Part shown: piece by piece, positions 12,400 through 57,542 of the stretch
How the letters are laid out: each line of letters opens with the position of its first letter
Position numbering within the stretch: the first letter of the stretch is position 1
Source: Chrysomallon squamiferum
Lineage: Eukaryota > Mollusca > Gastropoda > Neomphalida > Peltospiridae
Length of the DNA stretch: 64,000 nucleotides
Direction of reading: 5' to 3'
Assembly: GCA_012295275.1 (NCBI GenBank)
Contig: CM022671.1
Span: forward strand, 3,113,565-3,177,564
Notes under the pieces: model-generated
Databases searched by the model: none
Seen by the model: the letters and a program-made list of their open reading frames with translations, nothing else
What the model was told of the DNA's origin: nothing
Position numbers and translations under genes: made by a program

Positions 12400-12810
12400 A
12401 CATCAAGGCACGACGATATACCGCTAACAACTGCTATTACCCAGTTTTACTGCTCCCCTCAGCTACACGCACGTTCAGCAGACTTCGCGGATATACAACT
12501 GATAGTAAGACATTCTCTTTTACCTACTCGCTGATTTACTCGTGGTATTGACAGCCGCGAGCTATACATCTAACATGAAAACATAAACTCACTGCTGTAC
12601 CTGAGAAAATTGCGCCTCGCTCTCCATCGTCTTTGATGTTCGACTCTGTAAATTGTTATTTGCACATAATGTACAATTTGTGGCGCACCAGTGGTCCCAC
12701 TCGTTCTGTGTGAAGACTCGAGTAATGTGTAAAAGTTATTTTATTGTGTCGGCGCGGCGGTTATGTTCCCGTTGCCTGAAGAGCGTTTCTGGTTATAAAT
12801 AGTCTGATAA
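12400..12810. other. CpG-richer single-copy block downstream of Wnt16
   Basis: Compared with its flanks this stretch is rich in CpG (for example GTCGGCGCGGCGG near 12748) and free of simple repeats. It contains a TCF/LEF-like CTTTGAT at 12631-12637 and TATAAATAG at 12794-12802. No convincing coding frame is present. It could be a conserved noncoding element or a promoter of an unannotated RNA; neither can be decided here. Confidence 0.35.
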
Positions 12811-13930
12811 TCTCAGTGTTTTAAGTAAAACATATACACAGCACTTTTATTTATTAATAAAAAAAAATAATAATAATAAATAAAAAAAAAAGAACAGGAG
12901 AAAAAGAAAAACGAAGAAGAAATAAAATCTTAATTCAGAATAAGAGCAACACAAAGTCAGCCAATGTTACGTTCTGTAATACGAATCTGAGAAAATAGTG
13001 TGTGAACGTTAAATCAGGATGGATGATGTAGTCAAACGTTAAAATGTAAATCAGAAAACAGAGGCATTCGTATATTCATTAGTTCATTCACATATTATTT
13101 AATTCATTCATACGCTGGTATATTCGTTCACAATTTTTTGTTTATCATAATTGCTTATGATTAATACATACCATGCTTTTTTTAATTCTTTGATTCAGGC
13201 AGTAACCCATAATTATAATTTATTTATCGTTATAAAGATTTTTTATTTTATTTTTTTTAAATTATTATTATTGTTTAAAAAAAAGCCTTCCGATGTGGAC
13301 AATTCCTGTAAATATTTAATTTTATTTTCAATCGTTGCCAAGCAACCATTTCATCCGAAACCATGAATATGCTTGCTGTGTATGTGGATGAATGATTGCT
13401 GGCTACCGTCAGATAAAGATCCAAGCACGCTTGTAACACACACAATCTCTTTCGTCGCTTGAAATTTTGGTCGCAAACCTTTTTTTTTCTTTTTATTAAC
13501 GGTATTTGCAAAAGACGACTTGATGTTGCAGAATTGAGTTAACAATGAATTTATTTTCATATCTTAGTTTATTTTTTTTTACAGTTGTTTTAATAAAAAT
13601 TAATTCAGATGTCACTATAAGAATAATCATTAAATGATTTATATATTATTTAATAACTTATTAGGAATGTCAGTTTTGAATAGCTTCTGAAATGATGATG
13701 GTGATGATGATGATTATCATCACCATTATTATTTTTATTTATGAATCTATTTTTTCTCTCTCTGTACATATATATATATTTGTATGTATGTATGTATGCA
13801 TGTATGTATGTATGTGTTTGTGTATATATATTCTTTAATAACATGTATTCAGTAATTTTTGTCTACAGATTAGTCGTTTCACATAAGTTTAATCAGAGAA
13901 AATTCACTGCCGCCATATTGTTAGGTAATC

Positions 13931-13966
<36 letters not shown>

Positions 13967-14019
13967 GCGGCAAGGAATATTTTATATGCACCTTCTCGGG
14001 AGGATGAACAACCTACACA

Positions 14020-14509
14020 TGACCTTTAATAAACGAGTTGCGATGCACAGTTTTTACCAGTTACATCTGACAAGCTCATATCACGCGGCGAGAACCTCCT
14101 TTTACGTGAAAGAGTGATCAAAGGAAAACACTTGTCTGAAAACTTTCTGCTAATCCCCGAGCCTGCCAAACACAGAACCCAAACAACCACCCACCCACCT
14201 ACCCACCCAGTATACAGCGAGCGCACGGCAATAACAAGAAGAGCGGAATTTCAGAGAAGCGCAGAACCAAAGATAAACAGCGCGGAGCAAACTACTCGTG
14301 TTTGGTCAGAGTTTGTATGCTTTGGTCGTCATTAATCACAGGGAATGTTATAACAAGATAACTCCAGGCTTATTACAGGTGATCGTACTGGTCTTGATTA
14401 CAGGTGATAACGTTTCCCTTTAGAATATCCGTGATACTTTTACAGTTCTCTGGAACATACCTGTAAAAGATATGATAAACATCTTTGTTATGTATTTACA
14501 TATGTAATT

Positions 14510-14561
<52 letters not shown>

Positions 14562-15742
14562 ATCTCTCTCTCACACTCTCTCAGTGTGTGTGTCTCTCTC
14601 TCTCTTGCTTGTCTTTCTATTTAATTACATTTAACATTTTTACATTCTAACATTTTTTTTTTTTATTTTTTTGTTGTTTTTTTTGGAAGTCAGAAGAGAT
14701 GATAAAACATAATTTCAGTGATCGTATTAAGCAATTTGCAATGGTTACTTAGTGAATATACTTTGCACTTAACTTCGGATCATAGCCGCTAAGAGGTGGC
14801 GATCCACTGAGAATGGTCACATGAAATGAGCCCTCTACGTCTCTTTATCGTCATAAACAAAGTCGCCGGGTGCACAATACTGAAAAATGTTTCATGTTCA
14901 TAGCAGAGACTAAAGAATTTCTCCTATCTTTGAATTCTGAAACTCACGTACAATTAGAACAGACGTTACTGAAACCAGAAACATGGAAATAAAGAAAATG
15001 TATTTACTTATGTTGACCCGTCGGACGACAGAAATTGTGGAAATATTACTGCGCGTGTTTGCGTAGGCTTTACGGGGCTAATTACAGACTAGAGCAAAGC
15101 GCGCGCAAATATGGCGCGTGCGTGATCCGGTGTCGTCTGGATTAAAAAGGCATCCGAAGGAGCAGATATTTTGTCGCAAAGAGACTCGCGGACTATAATC
15201 TAATTTGTGACGCTCCAAACTCGGCTGTGTGGTTGTGATCTGTGTTGACAGAGCCTGTTCTTGTATCGCTGACAAACCCACTACTTTGTCACACACACGT
15301 TCTCTCGCGTACACCGCTCTCTAACAGGGCTGTGAACAGTTTGTCTCTGCCTTGAATTTAACCTCGTTCAAATGGGCCATTGAAGATTAGAGAATAATGA
15401 GTTAGCTTTTAGTTACCAAATAGGGCCTATGTAATAAAAGATTATGGTTATACGTTATATTTAGTTATCTGTGCAATTAAATGAAAAGAGCAGTTTATTT
15501 GTTCTTTTCAATCAGTTAAATTTAGCCTCTCCGAATGACTGGTAACCTTTGAGCAGTCATTAATGTTATCCTGTCTATAAATTATTTTTCAGTGAAATAT
15601 TGAATAGGCTTTAAATTTAATAATGATGGATAATTAAAATAACTGTAAGAAATTTAAATTTATCAGTGTGTGTATATATATTTAATTGTATTATATCAAT
15701 ATAAAAATAAAAATCCAACTAATTTGCTATAATAATAAATAA

Positions 15743-15790
<48 letters not shown>

Positions 15791-16270
15791 CGAAAAATTT
15801 ATAAAAACTGAAGACAAATTAAATAAAATGAAAATCGCTCGCTAATATTGCCAATCCTTACGCTGGAACTACTTTTTCAGCTTTCCTTTCAGTTGGAGTC
15901 AATCTGAAAGGAAGTTCCAATAAACGATTCAGACGTATTAGCATATTTGTTGTTAATGCCGGTATTCAATCGCGTCGTGTCCTCTGTTTCGCTGCTATTG
16001 TGTCACTGAACGGCAAAACCGAAGTGGTGAAAACAGAACGTTATACGTTCAATTTGTCAGTGTCAGCCATGAATAAGTATAGACACCACTGGCAGGGGGC
16101 CATTGATCCGCGCCTAATAGGGCGTGGCAAAATCACTTCATAGACCTCTAGCGGCGAGCAGTTTGTGTCAGGGAGTTTGTCAAGTAGAAGAAAAAACACA
16201 CACGGTTTAGCTACTTTGTGTCTTTGTGTGGAAGTCAAGCCAGACACGAGTCTTCTTGCTGGCCACTTTT
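14020..16270. other. Intergenic region with CpG-richer blocks and a CT array
   Basis: Single-copy, CpG-richer blocks at about 14030-14340, 14770-15340 and 15870-16270 are separated by (CT)n at 14514-14555 and (TTA)n at about 15740-15789. Open frames of 66-78 codons in these blocks lack any recognisable domain, signal peptide or splice continuity. They are more likely noncoding elements than genes. Confidence 0.45.
15864..15919. repeat. Nested inverted repeat
   Basis: The inner arms are TTCCTTTCAG (15883-15892) and CTGAAAGGAA (15904-15913) around an 11-nt loop. The outer arms are TGGAACT (15864-15870) and AGTTCCA (15913-15919), overlapping by one base, with a 12-nt bulge on the left side only. 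Confidence 0.7.
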
Positions 16271-16279
16271 TGACATGTG

Positions 16280-17190
16280 CTAAATGTGAAATGCAAACGA
16301 AGACATAAAGGGAGTAATTGTGTAATTGTTGGTAACTTCAGTTACTCATTCTCTTTCTATAGACACACAAAAAGCACACCGGCGAATATTTTGTCAAAAG
16401 ATTTAGATTTTCTATTCAAAATTTTATACTGAAAAATGATGAGCGTATACAAGATTTTTAGACATTTAATTTTCAGCTTTATTTCTTTTATTAAAGAATA
16501 CAATGTGGGGGGAGAAAACAACCAAAAAAAAAAAAAAAAAAATTGTGGCAAAATCAAAATCAAAAAGAAACAGGAATAAAAGAAAAACAACAGAATTTTA
16601 AAAAATAATAAAATAAAAGAAAAAATGAATTTCGACATTTTACAACAAAGTTTTAAAATAACGAGCAAAGAACAACAAACAAAAGTCTTGTTTTCATTTT
16701 ATATATTACCAGTTTAACACAATCTCAAGGCTGACAACGCTCTCGACTCTAAGACAAAGCCCAAACGAGAGATTAAAAAAAAAAAAAAAAAAAAAAAAAA
16801 ATTTAATATGCAGGTGACCTACGACCTGCAGAAATACACAACACGGTGACGTCCATTAAGTGAAGGAATGCAAAATACAAAAACAGAAATATCATTACAT
16901 CATGAGACAATAAATAAAATAAATGCATTGTTACAATCAGTACAGATAATGGATATTTCCTAATCTGTTTGTCTGTGAAACCAAAGAGAATGTCTAAAAC
17001 ACCGTCTTTTAAATGTAGAGGACGAATATCCACGTTTCTGTTTCATCTTCAGAAACCTCAAGTAAACCAGAAGCTGTCCCGATTTTCAGCTATTTAAATC
17101 ATAATGACAGTGTTCTAGAAATTAAAGTGAACGATAGCGAGACACGTATTCTAATTCTGCACCACACAAACTGTTATCTAAATGTTGACA
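16280..17190. other. Intergenic A-rich DNA
   Basis: No gene recognised. Long A tracts occur at 16525-16542 and 16774-16801 (about 28 A), the second after a short mixed segment. They could be tails of old retroposed sequence, but no target-site duplication could be established by eye. Confidence 0.5.
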
Positions 17191-17199
17191 GTTGCGGAA

Positions 17200-18010
17200 C
17201 TGAACGGTACGTTAAAAGAGAAACAGAGAAGCGAAGGCCTCGTTCCACTATTTATACTTAAATTCCACAGTAACACATAAACAGAAAGGCCTGATTCCCC
17301 TAACTATAATTTCATGCGGACATGCTAGTTATGATACGTTTTGTTCTACTAATTATAATCTGACATTACCGTAGCACGCACACAGACAGGCCTGAATCTG
17401 CCAGTCATAGTTTGATCCTGACGTAATACAAATAATGAAAATTCTTATTTGACTAATTTTAATTAAATGTTTATAGTAATACAAACAAAGGAAAGCCTGA
17501 TTGTAAGTCGAAGTCAGACCGAAAGCCACAGTTAAAGACTTAATTCTACCAACTGGATACTGATGGTAACGGTGATAATGAAATGCCCGATTCGCTAGTT
17601 ATAACTAGACGTTGACAGTAATACTAACAGTGAAAGGCCTGTTTCCATTAATTATAATTAGATGTTGATAATAATGCGTACAAAAGAAAGACCTGGGCCT
17701 ATTCATTATAATTCGATGTTGACAGTAACATTATTACAGAATGTCTATTTCCCTAATTACAATTAGCGATGCTGTCATTATTTTGAATATTAAAAAGCTT
17801 TAATATATTAATATCTGTTATACTGACAGTAATACTATAACAGATAAAATTGATTCGACTAATGACATTTAGATGTTGACACGAACAAAGGAAGCTCTCA
17901 TTCTGTACTAAAAGACCACTAATAAAATTACATGGTGAAATATTATACCAAAACGTAAATGTTATATTCATTACAGTTAAAATGATGACGAACACTGAAA
18001 TATCTGACTC
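17200..18010. repeat. Degenerate ~53-bp tandem repeat, 3' of Wnt16
   Basis: Units share 'CTAATTATAATTAGATGTTGACAG', then a TAATAC/ACA segment and 'GAAAGGCCTG'. The clearest copies begin near 17594, 17647, 17700 and 17752. The array ends about 1.6 kb beyond the Wnt16 stop codon. Confidence 0.7.
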
Positions 18011-19612
18011 AACTAATTAATATGAAATTTGGAAGACCTCTAATACAGACTGGACCGAGATGACCACTAGTTCCCTAAATAAAAATTCGACAGTCGGATC
18101 ATTCCTGGAAGACTGTATTAAATGAATTAAAACTAACTATAAATAATTTAATTCAATATAAATTTTTGATGGAAGATAAAACGTATTTTTAACCCAGCTC
18201 TTGCTCGAAGTTTGGGTCCCCCATTTCATTTTGTTCAGAACAGTTTTCACTTACTTTAATATACCTACTTGTACCCACTGAAAACAGTTTTCTATTAGAA
18301 ACACTGTTCTGATAATCAAGTATGTACATATATTCATCCAAATGTCATCAGCGACTACGTTTTCGTTTGACTGTGATTATACAGGTTATGCCAGACGTCA
18401 CCGTTAAAAACACTGTATCTACGTCTACGAGGGAGATATTTAAATTATTTACTTACACTTTATTTCATCCATAAACACAATATCAACACACTGTGGTAAA
18501 GAATGAGTTCTAGAGACATTTAAATATCATTATTTTCAGAAGATTACTTAAATTTTAAAATAACTGTAAGCCAGAATTTATTATCAACATTTCTGATTAT
18601 TTAATGAATTTTACAATGAAATCTTTTGACCAGATCATAAAATAATAATAATAATAATAAAAAAATTAAAAATTAGCTACAATAAATATATTAGCGTAAA
18701 AAAATCATTTTTAAAAAGAAAATAATTATTAATAATTAATAATTATGGTGTTTAAACAGACGGTAAAATCTACAGTCCTTTTTACATATAACTATTATTC
18801 TATGTAAGAAACATCATGAATTAATTGGCCTGCCTGGATGTCTGTTAGCACATAATCACATCTAAACATCGCACATTTTCCCTTCAAAACAAGCGACTCG
18901 AACGTGGATGAACTGTGTTAATCACATGACCCAAAAATGGCAGCCAGCAGACGTATCAAGCACTACATGGTAACAGTGCTACGAGTTACATTAAAAATAG
19001 TTTATTAAAAAGAAAACCAGAAATCTCCTGTTCGTCTATAAATATATACATCTACTCTCAGCGGGAAATGATGAAAAATATATCTTAATTCCTAAACAGT
19101 AACGTCAAACATAACGACCACAAATCATCGCGATTTACGATTCTCTCGAAATTCGGCAACTGATGACGTCATGAAACGAATGATATTTAACTGCAAAATA
19201 AATATAACTAAGAGAATTTGTTGAAACGAATAATAATAATAATAATAATAATACACAGTTTCTCACTACGCATACGTCTAGGCTGAGGCTTTTGTATTGC
19301 ATATGTGTTCCTATTGCATAATTATAATATCAGGTTTGCAAAAGTCTCACATTTCCATAATATCCCAATCCAGATAGGATAAGTGATAACACAGTAAATA
19401 ATTGAAAATACACAAAAATGATATGGGAAAATATCACAAAAAGCAGAAACGCACACACTTCCGGTACAGCAGTGTATGCGCAGTTCTGTCTACTTCACTT
19501 CCTGTCAATCAGCAAGCCAGTCGTACACTTCCGTGAAATACGAACAAAAATTTGGTTTTTTGCGTCTGTGAAAGAAAAAACGTTTCCGAAATCGTTGTTG
19601 ACTGACGCACGC
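18011..19612 (-). other. Putative Wnt16 3' untranslated and flanking region
   Basis: Immediately downstream (minus strand) of the Wnt16 stop. It includes a possible polyadenylation signal and AAT arrays near 18642-18660 and 19231-19253. Nothing else is recognised; the transcript end is not known. Confidence 0.4.
19001..19006 (-). terminator. Candidate polyadenylation signal for Wnt16
   Basis: Minus-strand AATAAA (plus-strand TTTATT), about 610 bp beyond the stop codon. It is a hexamer match only; in such AT-rich DNA chance matches are common. Confidence 0.25.
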
Positions 19613-51041
<31,429 letters not shown>

Positions 51042-51320
51042 GTCTACGACAGGACGCACATTTCTCCGTGTTTGTCGTAATAATCCCACGTGAAAAAGAG
51101 CGGCATTTGTTGTTATCCGCAGAACGAAAGATTCAACGTCAGTCTATCGTCAGTGGTAAGATCCACTCTTGAGTTAACTTGGTCTTCTTATTCCCGTCTC
51201 TTTTATCTCGCCGTCTGCTCTCCCATTGGGCCGTCCGTCTAGATCGGGTATCTCGGCAGACGTGATTGGCCGATTTCGCCCCGCCACGTGATAATCTTTG
51301 ATCCACGTGTTGAGTGTAAG
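51042..51320 (-). promoter_or_regulatory. Wnt16 promoter-proximal region
   Basis: CpG-rich block upstream of the start codon. In the minus direction away from the gene: CCAAT (51225-51229), a second CCAAT (51265-51269), a GC box (CGCCCCGCC on plus, 51277-51285), CACGTG (51285-51290), CTTTGATC (51296-51303, a TCF/LEF consensus) and another CACGTG (51304-51309). The start of transcription probably lies between the CCAAT boxes and the ATG; no TATA box is evident. Confidence 0.55.
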
Positions 51321-51639
51321 GTAAAGAAATTGACGGTAATTGACGGCATTAAAACGAGCGGTTGTATTGAAAAGCGACTTCTTTGCCATAGATACCTTTC
51401 CCACACTCTGCTACATTAGCACAAACGTCGAATCAATCTCCCATCAAAATCTTGTCTGCCTGACTTACCCAGCCGATGTTAATAACCCGTAATTAAGACT
51501 AATTTAGACTTTAAGGGCAATAAAAAGCAATACAAACAACCAAGTGACACAGTTTTAAACATGTCATCGACGTCCACCACCTCACTGTCAGAACCGATCA
51601 CGTTTCACTAAGTTTTTAAAGTACAATTACAACATGCCC

Positions 51640-52420
51640 TTCTGTATTTTTAAGTGCAGCTACAAACAGCTATTTGATATTTTTGAATACCATCACAATA
51701 AGCGTTTTGTAATTTTAATACAACCTTGACAGCTAATATGGTTTCTAAATAAACAACGATGCTACATTATAAAAGCATTTACAACCAGAAATTATAAATT
51801 TTAAATAGTTGCAGCCAAAATATCTCTATTCTAAATACAGTTATAACCAGAAATTCTTTATTCTAAATAGAGTAACAACATGAAATTCTTTATCTTAAAT
51901 ACATTTACAACCAGATGTTGCGTATCTTAAATACAATTATAACCAGAAAGTGTTCAATTTAAATACATTTTAAATACAAAATCTCTGTTGTAAAATAGAA
52001 TTATAACCAGATATTATTTACATATATCTTAAATACTGATATAACCAGATATCCTATATTTTAAATACAGATATAACCAGATATCCTATATTTTAAATAC
52101 AATTATAACCTGTAATTCTATATTTTAGATACAACACGAAAGAGTGAATCAAATTTAAAATATATTTATAGCTTCTGTACACCCAATCAAAAGCAGTTAC
52201 TTACATTTTATATACAATTACAAAGAGCGATTTTGCTTTAAAAAAACAATTACAACCATTGATTCAACATTTTAAATATTTCAAATAATTGTTATATATT
52301 CAGGCTAAATAGGAATTAAGCCATTTCAAAAGTGCTATAACCATCTATTGTATTTTTTAGATCCAAGTTATACTATTCCTAAATAAATACAACCAAAAGT
52401 TAGAATTTACGTAAGCAATT
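51640..52420. repeat. ~32-bp degenerate tandem repeat
   Basis: The unit 'TTTTAAATACAATTATAACC', then 'AGAAAT', recurs with 'AACCAG' at about 51784, 51846, 51909, 51942, 52006, 52044 and 52076. It lies 0.4 kb upstream of the Wnt16 promoter block. Confidence 0.78.
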
Positions 52421-52500
52421 ACAAACAACAATATTTTTATAGAGAGTTGCTACGCACCAATTATATTTTCATTACAACCAGCAAAAATACATTTTTATAA

Positions 52501-52730
52501 ATCAGTGAATTTATCATTTTCGATAAATACATTTTATTAGAAAATTACAGTCAGACAATTTTTGTAGACAATTATAATCAGCGAATTTATCATTTTCGAT
52601 AAACACATTTTATTAGAAATTTACATTCAGTCAATTTTTGTAGACAATTATAATCAACGAATCTACATTTTACTACTAATAATTATAAATGTTTATCAAA
52701 CAGTTACAACTAATAATCCTTTTTTTTTTT
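52501..52730. repeat. 76-bp tandem repeat, two full copies and a partial
   Basis: Copies begin at 52501, 52577 and 52653 with ATCARYGAATTTATCATTTT, later 'TTTTGTAGACAATTATA'. The two full copies are nearly identical. Confidence 0.9.
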
Positions 52731-53273
52731 TTATCAGGCAGTTACAACTAGCTTTTCTTAGGTTGTAACAGCCAACGTTGCACGTGTTTATGTAGACACA
52801 TACCGCCAGCGAGTTGACTTTTTAGTAGACTGATTCAAGCAGCGGTTGCACTTTTTTGAGCAGACGTCTGTAACGTGCTGTGAGTGCTTTGCTCACGTTG
52901 CCATAAAACCCGGATGTGAGGAGAGAGACGCATGCGTTTAATAAAACATGAAGTTAGTTTTTATGGTAAGAATAATTCTATTGCCCGTATTGAATTACAG
53001 AGGTACGCTGCTTTTCTTATTACAAATAATTTCTGCCAGTATTATTACATTCCACACGCTGCAGTCAAAATATTTAGTTATTTCAGTTTCGACTGGTTTT
53101 TTTTTTTTTTTTTTGTATTAGTGAATAGCATTGTCTCTTAGTGCCAAAAAAAAAGAAGAAGAAAAAAAGCTATATATTTAGAACGAATTAATGAACTGAT
53201 TACTGCATGCATTAACGAGTGAATGAAGAAAGGATGAAATAATTAAATGAATGAAAAAAGAATGAATTCGTTT

Positions 53274-53375
<102 letters not shown>

Positions 53376-53467
53376 CCTGATATTCAACAAATAATTATTT
53401 GATAATATCAATGTAAATGATATAAGCCATTGTGCAAATTCCATGGAATATCTTTTCAAATAGCAGC

Positions 53468-55205
53468 AAGGGATAGTTTATGTTAAATTTTCTATTTATA
53501 AGAAAATTGTATTCAGTGATTCACCATGACAACCAGTTCTTGAAGTTCCTGCTGAAGAGTTAAAATGTCCTTGATAATCATTAGAAGAAAGAAAGAAATG
53601 TTTCACTTAGCAACTCATTTAGAACATTTTAGATTTTCTTTATTTGAAGTCATCAATTATGGTTAAAGATCACTAAGGTTAGAGAGAGAGACAAAATCTG
53701 CAGCTGCTACAAGATGGGTTACTATTTTTCGTCTTGCAGTAAGTTATTTTATATGTAGTTTTTGCAGACACAAAAACACATACCAAGATTTTTCATAAAC
53801 TGGAAAGGACATTTGTACTAATTATTCTGAAAAAAATAAAATAAAATAAAATAAAAATACAATCTTTATTATATCCATTAGCATAAGAACTTGATTAATA
53901 TTTAGAGCAAATAAAATGAAATTAAATCATTAACTTTAACAAATTATAATAAAAAAATAATTGAAACAATATAAAACGATTTTAAATCGATATATTCATT
54001 TTTATTTTTTACTTATGTCTTTTTATAACACATTAGCAAAATTACAAAGACAAATAATTCATTTTACAAGAATAAAGCAGCATGTAAAAAAAGTATCATA
54101 TAATTAAATAAGAAATAAGTTTAAATTTGGCGCGTAAGAAACATGAATTTATTATTGTATTTGTATTAACAAAGAAATTTCAGACCTTAAAAAATCTTTT
54201 TCTTAAGATAATATATTCTTCAGTTTAAATTTTATCGTATTAATATCAGGAATCAGATAACGAACGAATGGCTATGGAATACACTAGAACAGGCATAGTA
54301 CTTAAATATACGTATCCTTAAATATACTGTTCTAAAATACATACAATACTTAAACCTGGATTTTATTATCAGTAAATGCCTTTCAATAGCTACTGTACTT
54401 AAAAAATATTAACTAACTCTAAATACATGATACTCTTAAATATCCACTAACCTCGATTCTGCAGATGTCTCTTACATTTATATCTTGTTACAGTGTACCT
54501 TTTGTGAAGTGAATATTAAATGCATTTCCTATAAATAATTCAAGAAAACATAACTGTGTGAAATTCATTCTAATGAGCGAACGATTTACATAGATCGTAG
54601 AAAAGTGTTGCCAATTATAATTTAGTGAAGGCAAACCAAAAAGAATGGGAAATGTTTAATATTACTTTGTTATTAGCAAAGGTTGCTAATAAGCGATAAA
54701 ACGATGACTTGGGACTATTCAGAAAACACTTTATTCGTACACTGGATACCCCAGTGACTCAGAAATATAATTCAATTTTTATTTCATATGAATTTACTGA
54801 ATTACTTGAATCGTTTGTCTAAACTATGATTTCCCTACCTACTGGTTTATGATGTGTCCTGTTGATTGAACTTTAATTTGTGTAAAATTTTAGTAAATAT
54901 GTAAGAGAGAGACAAAGAGAGTTTTATATCTGACCCATGAAAGAATCAAAACTGACATTGTGTATGTGCGTGTGTTCGTATGCGTGTTATCAAAGAAGTG
55001 ATTAAGAATATGAGAAATTTTAATGTTAATTTTATTCAGTCATATAAACAAATCAGTTCTTGAACATTAAAATAATCGTATTAGCCTGTTGCAGTTTTGA
55101 TCCCAGTTCTTAACATCCGTTTTTGCATTAAACTGTTATATTTGTCAGTATACCTGAAACAGCATTCTGACTGCCTGACTCTAATTTGCTTTATGGCAAC
55201 TTGTA

Positions 55206-55239
<34 letters not shown>

Positions 55240-57100
55240 AAAGTATGCGTTTGTGCGCATATGTAAATCTGTATACATACGCACACAAACGCATGCGCGT
55301 GCTATTTGCGTATAATTATGTGTTTCTATTTCTGCGTATTAATTTCTGTCACATACATCTACAAACGTTGATCGTTCACACTCATCAAATATTCTGATAT
55401 TTTCGCTCGCGACGTTTTTAATGAATGTTCGCCAGACGACGAAATATCAGATTTTTGTCTATTTTAGCAGCCCAGTGATAATCTTTATGACAGGGGAGCG
55501 CTGAAGAACGGAAGAAAAGATTTACGAGGCTGCGGTTGGTCGTTAAGTGGTCGGCCATTTCACAGTCCGATTATAGAGATGGGAAATGGTCGCTTAGGGA
55601 ATAAAACAAAGTGCCGCAAACAACAATAAACGTAATCAAATGACAAGCAGTAAAATGCTTGCTGTTGTGGTTTTTGACGCTGTATATCATAGCTAGTGTC
55701 TTTTTTGTCCGATTTTGAAATTAATGTTACGGATGACATATTTATTATGTACCAAATATTTGCCATCAGAGTTATAATAAAATAAATGAAATTATACTTT
55801 TTTTTTTTTTTTTTTAAAAATACACGTTAGTAAATTACAGTAGTTATTTTGTACTTGGATAAAGCAAAGTGTTTATTTGTAGGTTGCTGTGTACGTAAAG
55901 AATGAGTTGAAGTAACAACGTAACCATGATAAAAACTGTGACTGACTTAACAAAGGCTACGTCTGTTCATTCATATCAAAAAATAATAATAGTAAAGCCT
56001 CATGATTAGATTCTTCGTGTAAGATATATCATTCACAGTGAACTAATTTATACCTCCTCCAGTGCTACCTCAAAGACTATGACACGGGAAACTGGACAAA
56101 AAAGAATTCTTGCTGCTAATTGATAACAGTAATCCAGCAGCTTTCCTCTCTCACAGTGATATATATATATATATATATAACCCTAACAGTAAATATTATA
56201 ATGTGGTGAATTATTTGTAAATTGTTTTCATTAACTGTAATTTAAGCTAATAAATGAAAATAATAACTAAATTATAATAAAAATTATTAAACTTTTTCAA
56301 CAAAAAAAATCATTAGAAACAGATATTATTTATGTTGATATAATAGTAGTAATAGTAGTAATATTACTAACATTAGCACTAATGTTTATTTCTCTATCTG
56401 TTTATCTACTTTTATTTATTTATTTATTTATTTATTTTTTTTTTTATTTGTTAACAGAGCAGTTATTATTAAGTAATAGAACAATGAAAAAATCCTGAGT
56501 GATTCGGGGAAGGGAGTGTTTTTAAATTTTATTGTTTTATTTTTTTATTTTTTTTTTTTGTTTGTTGCCTTTAAACTCCATGTGAAAAATAAGATATGTC
56601 AACAATATTCTACGATTATCACTGAAACATTAAATATTATTTTTTTTATTATTAAATGAAAAAACATTGCAGGGTGTAACAAATTGCCATAAACATGTAT
56701 GAAATACTCAAGGTTTTTGGATCAATCTATATTGATGCACACACAAACACAATATTAAAATACGTTGCAGTGACAATATACAAACTTCTTTTTTTTTTTT
56801 TTTTTGTTAACATAAATAAACTGAAAAGAACACAAAAAATGAATATAAATAATTTTAAAATATCTAAGATATTGTACATCAAAAGTCAGTCTCTGTTCAG
56901 TGTAAGGCACAACTACCAATGTCAACTTTATCTGGTAAAAGCATGTCCTCATCTCTTAACAACAAAATAGCCCAGATTACCAGGAAAATGTAAGATATAA
57001 GCAGCAGCGGATCCAAACAGAGAAATATCGGTCTTGTTTAAAAAGAAAATTAGTGAGGAGGGAAGAAAAATATCCAGAAACCATATTATGCAAAATCAGC
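53468..57100. other. Intergenic AT-rich DNA between Wnt16 and the pleckstrin gene
   Basis: No gene recognised. A TG array lies at 55207-55237, (AT)n at 56160-56180, T tracts at 55799-55815 and 56788-56805. A CpG-richer single-copy block spans about 55400-55600. Confidence 0.6.
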
Positions 57101-57101
57101 G

Positions 57102-57131
57102 TTTACTACTACTACTACTACTACTACTACT

Positions 57132-57179
<48 letters not shown>

Positions 57180-57190
57180 CACTACTAGTA
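57102..57190. repeat. (CTA)n array
   Basis: ACT/CTA triplets with one two-base slip near 57131. Confidence 0.95.
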
Positions 57191-57409
57191 CTATTTAAAG
57201 TTTCTAATTCTATAAATATTATACAGAATGGACGAAAGATTGACTGTTATCTTAAAACCTTCCTGATTCTACAAATAAATGCAGAATTTATTATTAGATG
57301 TTAAAATAAAATTATCTATATAACAGTGGCTGGAGAGGGTACCATTCCGTCATTACATGTCTATACTTATCAATATTTTACACGAGATGTAAGAGCACAT
57401 TCCATGGTT

Positions 57410-57542
57410 GTTTTTGTTTTTTTATTAATTGTTATCACTGATCTATCTAGAAAGGTTAATAAGACCAGTGTAGTCATCGCCTAAGTTTGAACTTGTTCAT
57501 CACCAACCACCACGCTAACCACTGAGCTACTGTCTGCTCCTT
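57410..57542 (-). mobile_element. tRNA-derived SINE
   Basis: On the minus strand AGTAGCTCAGTGGTTAGCG contains a perfect A box (TAGCTCAGTGG), followed at B-box distance by AGTTCAAACTT, and ends in an A-rich tail (plus-strand T runs at 57411-57424). This looks like a SINE rather than a tRNA gene, since no acceptor or anticodon stem can be completed. Confidence 0.55.

Noticed and set aside
57464-57542. Possible tRNA gene on the minus strand
   Set aside because: A and B box-like sequences are present but no cloverleaf with acceptor and anticodon stems can be formed; SINE is the better call.
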